A stretch of 64,000 nucleotides of DNA from contig NZ_JAFBDH010000002.1 of the NCBI RefSeq assembly GCF_016908115.1, positions 124,001 through 188,000 of the forward strand, read 5' to 3'. The notes below the pieces were generated by a model that was not told where the DNA came from, did no database searches, and worked only from the letters and a program-made list of their open reading frames with translations. Positions 9,109 through 15,897 of this stretch are shown piece by piece. The position numbers and the translations under genes are program-made. Origin of the DNA: Peptoniphilus gorbachii. Its GTDB lineage: Bacteria; Bacillota; Clostridia; Tissierellales; Peptoniphilaceae. Each line of letters begins with the position of its first letter. The first letter of the stretch is position 1.

Positions 9109-9294
9109 TTAATCATTTTTTATCGCTTTTTGATGTTTTTCTCTCTCCATTTCTCTAAGAATTATGCGTTTTAATTTGTCTTGCATTGTTTCTGTTGCAT
9201 TTTCATTAAAGTGAACAACAACCTCATAGGTTGCTTTACCAATTTTCTTTATAGTTTTTGTTCCTGTATTCTGTTCATTTTTATTTTCGTTCAT
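9109..9294 (-). CDS. TnpW-like small transposon protein
   Basis: A 61-residue protein with the core 'IGKATYEVVVHFNENATETMQDKLKRIILRE', only part of which is quoted here as GKATYEVVVHFNENA. This resembles TnpW of Tn4451, a short protein of unknown function coded near the end of such elements. It lies 8 nt from the TTGACA at the left end of IME A, and is preceded by a strong hairpin with T-run. Related genes lie at 25351-25515 (IME B) and 37377-37559 (IME C). Confidence 0.75.
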   Translation of the reverse strand: MNENKNEQNTGTKTIKKIGKATYEVVVHFNENATETMQDKLKRIILREMEREKHQKAIKND

Positions 9295-9323
9295 ATATTT
9301 TTCCTCCTGTTTGTTTCAATAAT

Positions 9324-9360
9324 AAAGGCGATTAGAAAATTAAAAATCTAATCGCCTTTT
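9324..9360 (-). terminator. Hairpin with T-run before tnpW-like gene
   Basis: Stem AAAGGCGATTAG / CTAATCGCCTTT around an AT-rich loop. It stands 30 nt before the tnpW-like start and about 90 nt after the DnaD-like stop, so it could end the upstream transcript or act as a leader attenuator. Confidence 0.7.
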
Positions 9361-9452
9361 AAGTGTCATATTTACATTTTTATTATCTCTGGCATACTTT
9401 TATACCTTTTTAGACTTAAAGTCTTTAATAGTGGCTTTCCACCTCTTTTTAT

Positions 9453-10166
9453 CTATAGAGATTCTCCTACATCATAGTTCATTTTTTTATTTAAACCTTT
9501 CTGTATTAGTTTTTCTTTATCTTCTTCATACCATTTTAAGATTGTCGCATAGTGGTTTTGATAGGTCTTTCCACTGCTTTTCATGTATCTTGATAGTTTA
9601 TTTATCATTATGTCTGTGTGTGAATTTAGTTTTTCTTTAAGATTTTTATATTCTTCTTTGCTTAACCTTACATTTTTGAATTCTCCATAAAAAGAAACTG
9701 GGGCTGCTTGGTTTTCTTTTTCTCCTCTCCCCTTATCTATACTAACCTTATCTAATCTACCCTTATCTATACTGGGTTGACCACTTGACAACCTTTGGTT
9801 AACCAGATGACAACCAACTTTTTCTTCTGAAATGTATGCTCCATTTTCCGTTTGATAAAGCTGTTGTTTCTGCTCTATATACATTGTTGGCTTATATCTG
9901 TCTTTTCTAATATAGTTATTTATCTTCCAATGAGTAATGACGATAATTCCCTGATCAAAGACTATCACAAAGCCTTTGGCAATAAGTATTTTTAGGTCAT
10001 CTTCATTCGCTCCGATAATTTTGATGATTTTCTTAGGATTATTTACAAAACCATCATCATCTGCCCTCATTGATAAATGAAAATATAGGCATTGACTACT
10101 TAGTGGCATATCCAAAAATAAGTCGCTATCAACTATCTTTAGTGAAAACATTCTTTTATCTGCCAT
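9453..10166 (-). CDS. DnaD-like replisome organizer of IME A
   Basis: A 237-residue protein. The N-terminal ~100 residues ('MFSLKIVDSDLFLDMPLSSQ', 'YFHLSMRADDDGFVNNPKKI') form the winged-helix-like part of phage and element replication proteins. A Lys/Asp/Gly-rich linker (about 135-155) follows, and the C-terminal domain has the DnaD motif 'YQNHYATILKWY'. It probably recruits a helicase loader to the element origin. The last residues, MNYDVGESL, are nearly identical to the end of the ICE RepA-like protein (MNYDIGESL). In the ICE that stretch also contains the RBS for dnaC; here no dnaC gene follows, which suggests a deletion. The ATG follows a hairpin by 24 nt. Confidence 0.8.
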   Translation of the reverse strand: MADKRMFSLKIVDSDLFLDMPLSSQCLYFHLSMRADDDGFVNNPKKIIKIIGANEDDLKILIAKGFVIVFDQGIIVITHWKINNYIRKDRYKPTMYIEQKQQLYQTENGAYISEEKVGCHLVNQRLSSGQPSIDKGRLDKVSIDKGRGEKENQAAPVSFYGEFKNVRLSKEEYKNLKEKLNSHTDIMINKLSRYMKSSGKTYQNHYATILKWYEEDKEKLIQKGLNKKMNYDVGESL

Positions 10167-10189
10167 GCTCTCCTACCTTTCTTCAAATA

Positions 10190-10224
10190 AAAAAAGGCGA
10201 TAGTTTTCACTTCTACCGCCTTTT
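10190..10224 (-). terminator. Hairpin with T-run between the DUF1016 and DnaD-like genes
   Basis: Stem AAAAGGCG(G)TAG / CTATCGCCTTTT, 14 nt after the DUF1016 stop and 24 nt before the DnaD-like start, followed by a T-run on the minus strand. Confidence 0.65.
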
Positions 10225-10237
10225 GTAAGTTCATATT

Positions 10238-11311
10238 TTATTTTTCTGAATCTAATTCTTTTATAGACTCTTCTATTTCTTCAATAGATGGTAAGCTACT
10301 TTTATATTCCTGCTCAAGTAGTTTGCTAATTTCATACTTACTTATTCCTATTGGCTGTGAGATATTTTCAAGCGAATATTCAGCGACTACATTATCTTTA
10401 TCTCTGCAAATTAGTATTCCTATGGTTTGATTATCACTATTTGATTTCATATTCTTATTTACAGCTGTTACATAGAAATTGAGTTGACCTGCAAAATCCG
10501 GCTTAAATTTTTCTGTCTTTAATTCTACTACAACATAGGAGTGTAGTTTAACATGATAGAAAAGTAAGTCCATATAAAAATCACTTTCTCCAACCTTGAT
10601 ATGGACTTGCCTACCCATGTAAGAAAATCCTGTCCCAAGTTCCAAAAGAAAAGAAGTTATTTGATTTACTAATGCTTCTTCCAACTCTCTTTCATCATAT
10701 TTATCCCTTATTGTTAGAAAATCAAAGTTGTATGGATCTTTTATTGTTTGCTTAGCTAATTCAGATTGGACAGCCGGTAATCTATTATCAAAATTAGTAA
10801 CTGCATTCCCAACCCTTTTATATAAATCTCCATCAATCTGATGTTCCAAAACCGTCCTGCTCCATCCATTTTCAATGGTCTTATCTATATAAAACAAAGC
10901 CTCTTTGACATCTTTACACTTATACATAATCCTTTGATTATGTCCCCAAGGAATACTTTTTATTCTTCTTTCAATATCCGATAATTGGGTTACAGCTTGT
11001 AACCCAATTAGGTAATCATTATAAAAGTTATACCAATATCTTATGTGTTTTAAGTTTACGGCTGAAAATCCTCCCATGTCTGGAAATTCTTTTCTTAAAT
11101 CACTACTCAATAATTTTAGAAAACTATCACCCCAAGAATATTGTTTTTGTTTTTCAACAATTTCTTTCCCCAAGTTCCAATACAAATCAAGCAACTCATA
11201 ATTAACTTTTACTGCTGCTTTTAATTGACTACGTCTAACTTTTTCCTTTAAATCTAAAAGTAATTTTTTATATTCACTATCTCCTATAATATCTAAATCT
11301 TTTTTATCCAT
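10238..11311 (-). CDS. DUF1016 (YhcG-type) PDDEXK nuclease-fold protein
   Basis: A 357-residue protein. The N-terminal half ('YWNLGKEIVEKQKQYSWGDS', 'LKHIRYWYNFY', 'IPWGHNQRIM') is the DUF1016 N-terminal domain. The C-terminal half has the PDDEXK-type core: 'FLLELGTGFSYMGRQVHI', 'GESDFYMDLLFYH' with the catalytic Asp, and 'YVVVELKTEKFKP' with the E-x-K. Family members are common beside restriction-modification systems and on mobile DNA; their biological role is not settled. Here it has no restriction partner. The start ATG at 11311 is preferred over the GTG at 11320 because GGAG lies 8 nt before it. A good -10 (TATAAT) lies upstream at about 11450. Confidence 0.85.
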   Translation of the reverse strand: MDKKDLDIIGDSEYKKLLLDLKEKVRRSQLKAAVKVNYELLDLYWNLGKEIVEKQKQYSWGDSFLKLLSSDLRKEFPDMGGFSAVNLKHIRYWYNFYNDYLIGLQAVTQLSDIERRIKSIPWGHNQRIMYKCKDVKEALFYIDKTIENGWSRTVLEHQIDGDLYKRVGNAVTNFDNRLPAVQSELAKQTIKDPYNFDFLTIRDKYDERELEEALVNQITSFLLELGTGFSYMGRQVHIKVGESDFYMDLLFYHVKLHSYVVVELKTEKFKPDFAGQLNFYVTAVNKNMKSNSDNQTIGILICRDKDNVVAEYSLENISQPIGISKYEISKLLEQEYKSSLPSIEEIEESIKELDSEK

Positions 11312-11460
11312 TCTAATCACTCCAATCTAATTCTTTATTTTATTCTATTTCTTGCACCAATGGTGGGAGTTTTAATCTTTTTATCACAATCAGCTTACAG
11401 TAAACAAGCTCATTTTATCATTACACATTTAGTTTAATTAATGTGATTATACCAAAAATG

Positions 11461-11633
11461 TTAAATCTTTTCTATCTCTCCCTCTCTCTCTTTATCTATC
11501 TCTATATCTTTCTCTATCTCTATCTCTTGTCGGACATGGGTTGGACTAATTAAGGACAATGTCCTCTGTTTATTTTGTCTGTGAAAAATTCCTCTTTTAA
11601 TTTTATCCAATAATATCTTTTGTTTGTTGCCAT
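11461..11633 (-). pseudogene. Remnant of a phage-type replisome organizer gene
   Basis: An ATG at 11633 with AAAGGAG 5 nt before it opens 'MATNKRYYWIKLKEEFF', the well-known start of phage replisome organizer N-terminal domains. The match ends after about 20 residues and the frame stops at 11550. In another frame the sequence continues to TAA at 11461-11463 with a charged tail (EIEIEKDIEIDKEREGEIEK), which is the kind of linker these proteins carry. The purine-rich tract is therefore a coding remnant left by an internal deletion and frameshift. This also explains the gene-poor stretch 11312-11736. Confidence 0.7.
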
Positions 11634-11651
11634 ATCTGCTCCTTTCTTGAT

Positions 11652-11689
11652 TTTCGATAATCGAAATTCTTAATTTCCGATTTTCGGAA
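11652..11689. repeat. Two 15-bp palindromes of the iteron type shared with ICE repA
   Basis: TTTCGATAATCGAAA (11652-11666) and TTCCGATTTTCGGAA (11675-11689). The second is identical to a palindrome inside the ICE repA-like gene at 42206-42220. They lie upstream of the replisome-organizer remnant, in a gene-free gap, and may be binding sites of a replication initiator. Confidence 0.6.
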
Positions 11690-11736
11690 GTCTTGTTATT
11701 ATAGTTATTTAAGGGTGTAACTTTTCGTTACTCCCT

Positions 11737-12264
11737 TTAGATTTCTCTGGTCATATCTTTTTTGTTTGGTTTTACTTTTTCTTTTACTTTCCTTTTGACT
11801 TTCTCTTTTGTCTTATCCTTGTTCTTGGATAGGTCTTTGTATTTCTTTATTTGTTTTAGGATACTTTCTTTTTCTTTTTTATTTTCTTTGGCTATGACTT
11901 GCTTAAAGGCATATTCCATTACTTTTATGTCTTTGGCTTGGAAAAATACTTCATAGTTTTTGCTTTCTTTGTTTTTCATTACTGAGAAACTTACTCCAAG
12001 TTTGTTTAGTTCTTTTTTTAAGTCTTTGAGGTCGCTTTGATCTAGGCTTATATTTTCTAGTTGTCCTCTTTTGTAGAGGTCTTTCATTTTCATTTCATCG
12101 CCCATAAGACTTTTTAAGTTTCCGTTTGCTTTTTCTAAAGTATCATTCATCTTTTTTCTTATTTCTTTGTCTAAGTTGATTGATTCTTTTGCTGCCTTTA
12201 TTGTGTATGTTATTATGGTTTGTGCTGCTTGACCTACTTCTTTGCTTATTTCTTCGTTTATCAT
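11737..12264 (-). CDS. DUF3801/PcfB-like protein of IME A
   Basis: A 175-residue protein of the DUF3801 family, to which PcfB of pCF10 belongs. The core 'KRGQLENISLDQSDLKDLKK', then 'LGVSFSVMKNKESKNYEVFFQAKDIKVMEYAFKQV' (quoted in part), closely parallels the ICE copy at 40601-41086. The tail is very rich in Lys. PcfB is needed for docking of the relaxosome to the VirD4-type coupling protein, so this IME copy may adapt its relaxase to the ICE channel. It follows a small 57-residue gene and a strong hairpin. Confidence 0.85.
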   Translation of the reverse strand: MINEEISKEVGQAAQTIITYTIKAAKESINLDKEIRKKMNDTLEKANGNLKSLMGDEMKMKDLYKRGQLENISLDQSDLKDLKKELNKLGVSFSVMKNKESKNYEVFFQAKDIKVMEYAFKQVIAKENKKEKESILKQIKKYKDLSKNKDKTKEKVKRKVKEKVKPNKKDMTREI

Positions 12265-12288
12265 GTTTTATCTCCTTTGTTTGAATTA

Positions 12289-12331
12289 AAAAAAGGGAAG
12301 TATAGGTTTTAATTTTTCTATACTTCCCTTT
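12289..12331 (-). terminator. Hairpin with T-run before the DUF3801 gene
   Basis: Stem AAGGGAAGTATAG / CTATACTTCCCTT with a T-run on the minus strand, 25 nt before the DUF3801 start. Confidence 0.7.
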
Positions 12332-12447
12332 GCTTGTTTTTATTTTATTGTTCTTGGTGGTGGAATGCTTTATTTTGATGTTTTTATAGATTACTTAGGT
12401 CTTTGTACCTTTTGTTGTTTTTCTGCTCTTATTTTGCTTTTCCACCT

Positions 12448-12621
12448 TTAGTAGTTTATGTGTGTTCTTTTGTCTGATAGATAGTTTTTCATGTTGGAAT
12501 ATATAATCTGTATTTCTTCATTGTTCATTGCTTTTATTTCTTCTGTGCTTTTATATATTTTATATGTTCCATCTTCGTCTGCTTTTATGAGTTCATATAT
12601 TAGCTCTTGCCTTTTATTCAT
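12448..12621 (-). CDS. Small charged protein, unknown function
   Basis: A 57-codon frame starting ATG at 12621 ('MNKRQELIYELIKADEDGTY...') and ending TAA at 12448. It is Lys/Glu-rich and probably helical. It lies 73 nt after the relaxase stop and about 120 nt before the hairpin that precedes the DUF3801 gene. I do not recognise a family; position suggests a mobilization accessory protein. Confidence 0.5.
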   Translation of the reverse strand: MNKRQELIYELIKADEDGTYKIYKSTEEIKAMNNEEIQIIYSNMKNYLSDKRTHINY

Positions 12622-12694
12622 CTCTATTACCTCCTAGATCTGCCTTTATTTTCTTGGTCATATTATAGCTTGGATAAGATATTTTTACAAGGTC

Positions 12695-14323
12695 TTATCT
12701 TTCTTGATAATAGTCTTTGACTAATTGTCTTTTTTTATTAAACTTATCACTGTCTTTTTTATACTCTTTAATCTTTTCTATGATACTTTCTTTCTCTCCC
12801 CTCTTAATTGCCTTGTCAATTTCTATTGATAGGTCGATACCATATTCTTCATTTACTACTTCTACTGCATATTTAATATGATTTATTTCCTTGTACCTTT
12901 CCCTTATCTTTTCTGACTCTGTATTTAATTTACTGATTTCATCTTCTAAGTTTTTAATTTCTCCTAACCATTCTTTTTCTCTTAAATTTTTCTTTCCACT
13001 GATTTTTTCAATTAAGTTTCTTGCCCTTATATATTGGTCTATTTCCTTTTGATTATTCTTGTAGAAGCTTTCTTTGAGTATTTTCTTGCTTTCATAGTCT
13101 TGGTAGGTTGCTTTTGTTTTTCTTACAGTCTTTGCATAGGCTAAGCACTTATTAAGGTCTTCTATCTTTTGACTGTTTTCTTTTATGGTCTTATATATTT
13201 CAGAGTTTTTGCTTCTTAGGGTGTTTATATGTCCTTGTAGGTCTGATATGGTTTTTATTTTATTTTCTCTTAGATAATTTATTCCACTTGCATATCTTTT
13301 TAGATCATAGATTGCTTTGTTTCTTTTCCCATAAAATGATAATTCATCTCTATTATTTTCTTGCATTTCTTGATAGAAGCTTAAATATTCATAGAGGTTA
13401 AAGAGTCCTGATTCATTTTCGATTTGCTTTTTACTTTGGTCTTTATATTCCTTGTATGATTCTTTTAGCTTATCTTTGAAGCCTGCTAGCCAAGATGTTA
13501 TTTTCTTTATTTCATTGCCTATGTTTTTTAATAGTTCATTCTGTTTTTTTATTTCACGATTTATATCTCCTTTTTCTGTCCTTATTCCTTTTCTTTCCAT
13601 TGCACTAGCACTTGCTCCTAGATGTATTGTTGGTATTTGTTTTATGCCTTGTCTTTTAAAACTCCTATGGTCTACTCTTTTTTCTATTTTGTTTTTTGCC
13701 AGATATTCATTGCAAAGGTCTGAAAAATTTTCTCTCCATTTTTCTACATTGCCTTTATCGTTCCAGGTTGTTAGTTCTACTTTCCTTGTCTTTGGTTTTC
13801 CATTTTTGCTTAAAATCTTTTCTCCTTTTTCATCTAGGATATATTCTTTTTTACTTTTTTGCCCCCATGTTCCATCTTCGTTTATTGGTCTTACTATGGT
13901 CATTATATGAGCATGAATGTTTTGATTTCCCTCTCTACTTTCATCATGAATTGCTAGGTCTACTATCATTCCCTCTTTTACAAAATTGTTTTGAACATAT
14001 TCTTCTATCATCTTTTTATTTTCTTCTATGCTTAACTCTTTTGGTAAAGATATGATAAAGTTTCTTGCAAGTTGGGCATTAGAGTTTTTCTCAAATAGTT
14101 CTACCGAGTTCCACAAGGTTTTTCGGTCTTTATATTCTTTTGGTGCGTGATCTGGCAAAAATATTTCTTTGCTAATTACTCCTTGTTTTTTGGTGTAGTC
14201 ATGGGTTACTCCGTCCCATTCATTTTTTATTTTTTCTCCACTTATATATGCTGCACTTGCTACTGCACTTTTTCCTTTTCCTCTTGATATTATGTTTACT
14301 GAAAAATGAAAACTGTCTGCCAT
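12695..14323 (-). CDS. MobA/MobL-type (MOBQ) relaxase of IME A
   Basis: A 542-residue relaxase that would nick oriT and lead the strand into the mating channel. The MobA/MobL domain spans about residues 1-225: 'FSVNIISRGKGKSAVASAAY' (7-26), and the metal-binding HxH at 137-139 in 'NQNIHAHIMTIVRP'. The rest is a long coiled coil. ATG at 14323 is chosen over the GTG at 14332 because GGAAG lies 8 nt before it. The oriT (14590-14640) lies directly upstream. The protein is clearly different from the two near-identical relaxases of IMEs B and C. Confidence 0.93.
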   Translation of the reverse strand: MADSFHFSVNIISRGKGKSAVASAAYISGEKIKNEWDGVTHDYTKKQGVISKEIFLPDHAPKEYKDRKTLWNSVELFEKNSNAQLARNFIISLPKELSIEENKKMIEEYVQNNFVKEGMIVDLAIHDESREGNQNIHAHIMTIVRPINEDGTWGQKSKKEYILDEKGEKILSKNGKPKTRKVELTTWNDKGNVEKWRENFSDLCNEYLAKNKIEKRVDHRSFKRQGIKQIPTIHLGASASAMERKGIRTEKGDINREIKKQNELLKNIGNEIKKITSWLAGFKDKLKESYKEYKDQSKKQIENESGLFNLYEYLSFYQEMQENNRDELSFYGKRNKAIYDLKRYASGINYLRENKIKTISDLQGHINTLRSKNSEIYKTIKENSQKIEDLNKCLAYAKTVRKTKATYQDYESKKILKESFYKNNQKEIDQYIRARNLIEKISGKKNLREKEWLGEIKNLEDEISKLNTESEKIRERYKEINHIKYAVEVVNEEYGIDLSIEIDKAIKRGEKESIIEKIKEYKKDSDKFNKKRQLVKDYYQER

Positions 14324-14419
14324 TTTTATCACTTCCTTTCTTTTTTTGTTGTTTTAGGTGGAGGCTTAATAGATTTTTTATAGCCACTTTGTGAATGAGC
14401 GTTTTGAAATGATAGAATT

Positions 14420-14470
14420 AAAAAAAGCCGACTACTGAATTAATTTTTGTTGTTTCAGTATGTCGGCTTA
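14420..14470 (-). terminator. Hairpin with T-run before relaxase A
   Basis: Stem AGCCGACATACTGAA / TTCAGTAGTCGGCT followed by seven T on the minus strand, about 100 nt before the relaxase start. The gene-free gap 14324-14668 contains this hairpin and oriT. Confidence 0.7.
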
Positions 14471-14589
14471 ATTGTTTTGTTCATTTCAAATTTTAAAAGT
14501 CAAGGGCGAGCCTCAGCGAGTTTATTTACCCTTGACTTTTAAAAAGCGAATGGTTATTGGTCGCTTCAGGGTTTTGGCTCCGCAGGACG

Positions 14590-14640
14590 CAAGCACCCTT
14601 TAGGGTGTATAATTGCGCCCTTAGAAAATCTAAGGGAGAT
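14590..14640. other. oriT of IME A (MOBQ type)
   Basis: An inverted repeat CACCCTT/TAGGGTG (14594-14607) is followed by TAATTGCGCCCTT (14610-14622) and then AAGGG...(CTAAGGG) at 14630. MOBQ plasmids such as RSF1010 have a hairpin followed by TAAGTGCGCCCT with the nick in the middle. The same arrangement occurs beside the relaxases of IMEs B and C. The nick site is inferred, not shown. Confidence 0.75.
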
Positions 14641-14668
14641 TTGGTTATTTACAGATTCATTTATTTTT

Positions 14669-14959
14669 TTAATTTCCTCTCATTATTTTTAGTGTTTCTT
14701 TAAATTCTTTTGTCTTTGTTGCTTCTTCTAGTAGGATTTTTATTTCTTCATCTGTTAGTTCTTCTGCATTTTCTATAAGGCTTTCTAAAATTGCTCCTCT
14801 TGTTATTAGCCTATGAGTTCTTTCTTTTCTTCTTTTTATTATGTCTTGTTTTAATATCTTTTGTTCTTGATTTTTTAGTTGCCTTAATCTTTCTTCTGTA
14901 TTGTCTATTTTATCTTTTATTTCTTTTGACTCTCGTCTTATTTGTTCTAATTTTTTCAT
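14669..14959 (-). CDS. DUF3847 (MobC-like) mobilization accessory protein of IME A
   Basis: A 96-residue, highly charged, helical protein ('RRESKEIKDKIDNTEERLRQ...', then 'RTHRLITRGAILESLIEN'). The second half is the conserved DUF3847 segment shared with the B and C copies (there 'YEKGGVFESIFTES'). Such proteins precede oriT and the relaxase gene in many IMEs and probably help load or position the relaxase. The stop is about 30 nt from the oriT. Confidence 0.8.
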   Translation of the reverse strand: MKKLEQIRRESKEIKDKIDNTEERLRQLKNQEQKILKQDIIKRRKERTHRLITRGAILESLIENAEELTDEEIKILLEEATKTKEFKETLKIMRGN

Positions 14960-14982
14960 ACAAAACTCCTTTCTTGCAATAT

Positions 14983-15013
14983 AAAAAGAGATAACATTTC
15001 TGCTATCCCTTTT
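14983..15013 (-). terminator. Hairpin with T-run before the DUF3847 gene of IME A
   Basis: Stem AAAGGGATAGCA / TGTTATCTCTTTTT on the minus strand, 24 nt before the start codon of the DUF3847 gene. Confidence 0.6.
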
Positions 15014-15025
15014 AAAGTTTCATTA

Positions 15026-15156
15026 TTAGAATTTTATGTCTTTTGAAATATCATTTATGTTTCTATAATGATTTTCTATTTCTTCTTGCTTCTTTCTTTT
15101 TAATTGTTCTTCTCTTCTTCTAAATTGTTTTTCTTCTTCATTTTATGTTCCTCCAT
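15026..15156 (-). pseudogene. Frameshifted small charged frame
   Basis: GGAGG with ATG at 15141 (or 15156) opens a frame that stops after 12 codons, while the next frame continues with 'EEEKQFRRREEQLKRKKQEE' and on to TAA at 15026. A one-base slip in the GAAGAAGAAAAA run near the start would join them into a protein of about 45 residues. This could also be a leader open frame that is meant to be short. Confidence 0.35.
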
Positions 15157-15224
15157 CTAATATTCTTCTGTTCTCTAAAGAAAGGCTAAGCACCTTTCTT
15201 TGATATTTAACCTTTCATCATTTT

Positions 15225-15641
15225 TTAGATTTTATCTTCTAAAATCTTTCTCAGTTTTTCTAAAATTCTATCCCTCCTCCCACTGATTGCTTGATGTGTA
15301 ACTTTCTCTTTTCTGCTGATCGACCTTAGACTTTCTTCCCTGTAAAAGATGGCTTCTATTAACTCTCTTTCTTCTTTTGTTAGTGTAGCTAATGCCTTGT
15401 TTAGTTCTTCAATTTGCATTTTTACTTCTACGATTTTTTCCAAGTCTATTCTTTCATCTGTTATTGTTTCTACAAAGTGTCCATCATGATCCAGTGCTGA
15501 AAATGGAATTACATTATGCTTCAAATCTTTTCTTTGGAGATATTTTTCATGCTCTGTTATCTTCCAGTAGGCTTTATAGACTTCTTCACTTACAGGTACG
15601 GCTTTTCCTTTGACATAAAGGAAATATTCTTTTTTGTCCAT
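15225..15641 (-). CDS. Sigma-70-like region 4 DNA-binding protein
   Basis: A 138-residue protein. The C-terminal part 'LTKEERELIEAIFYREESLR' followed by 'SISRKEKVTHQAISGRRDRILEKLRKIL' (quoted in part) is a sigma region-4-type helix-turn-helix. Proteins of this size are common on Firmicute mobile elements and probably work as element-specific transcription activators or partial sigma factors. It stands at the head of the mobilization block and follows a hairpin with T-run. Its target promoters are unknown. Confidence 0.8.
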   Translation of the reverse strand: MDKKEYFLYVKGKAVPVSEEVYKAYWKITEHEKYLQRKDLKHNVIPFSALDHDGHFVETITDERIDLEKIVEVKMQIEELNKALATLTKEERELIEAIFYREESLRSISRKEKVTHQAISGRRDRILEKLRKILEDKI

Positions 15642-15687
15642 TGTGTAATCCTCCTTTTTATGCTCTCTGTTTTTGCTTTTTGAGAAT

Positions 15688-15729
15688 AAAAAAAGGAGGA
15701 CTTCTACACTTTGGTGTAAATAGTCCTCC
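15688..15729 (-). terminator. Hairpin with T-run before the sigma-like gene
   Basis: Stem GGAGGACTATTTACACC / GGTGTAGAAGTCCTCC (with one bulge) followed by seven T on the minus strand, 46 nt before the sigma-like start. Confidence 0.75.
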
Positions 15730-15754
15730 GAAAAGAAATGAATCTATCTTTTTT

Positions 15755-15847
15755 TTAGATATATTTAGTTGCTTGAGATAATAAGAAACTATAAGGCAAG
15801 AAGAATTTTTTGTTATTTCTTTCTTCTATATGAAAAGTCTTTTTCAT
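15755..15847 (-). CDS. 30-residue small protein or leader peptide
   Basis: GGGGGAG lies 4 nt before ATG at 15847; the frame 'MKKTFHIEERNNKKFFLPYS...' ends in TAA at 15755. It sits after the last ABC transporter gene and directly before the hairpin of the sigma-like gene. The strong RBS suggests it is translated. It could be an independent small protein or a leader peptide for the attenuator-like hairpin. Confidence 0.45.
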   Translation of the reverse strand: MKKTFHIEERNNKKFFLPYSFLLSQATKYI

Positions 15848-15897
15848 CTTACTCCCCCGTTTCTTACATCTATCTAATATTCATATATCAAACCTTT

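Noticed and set aside
11461-11540. Pyrimidine-rich simple repeat (TCTATCTC-type)
   Set aside because: On the minus strand it reads as the charged linker of a replisome organizer and lies next to the remnant start of such a gene.
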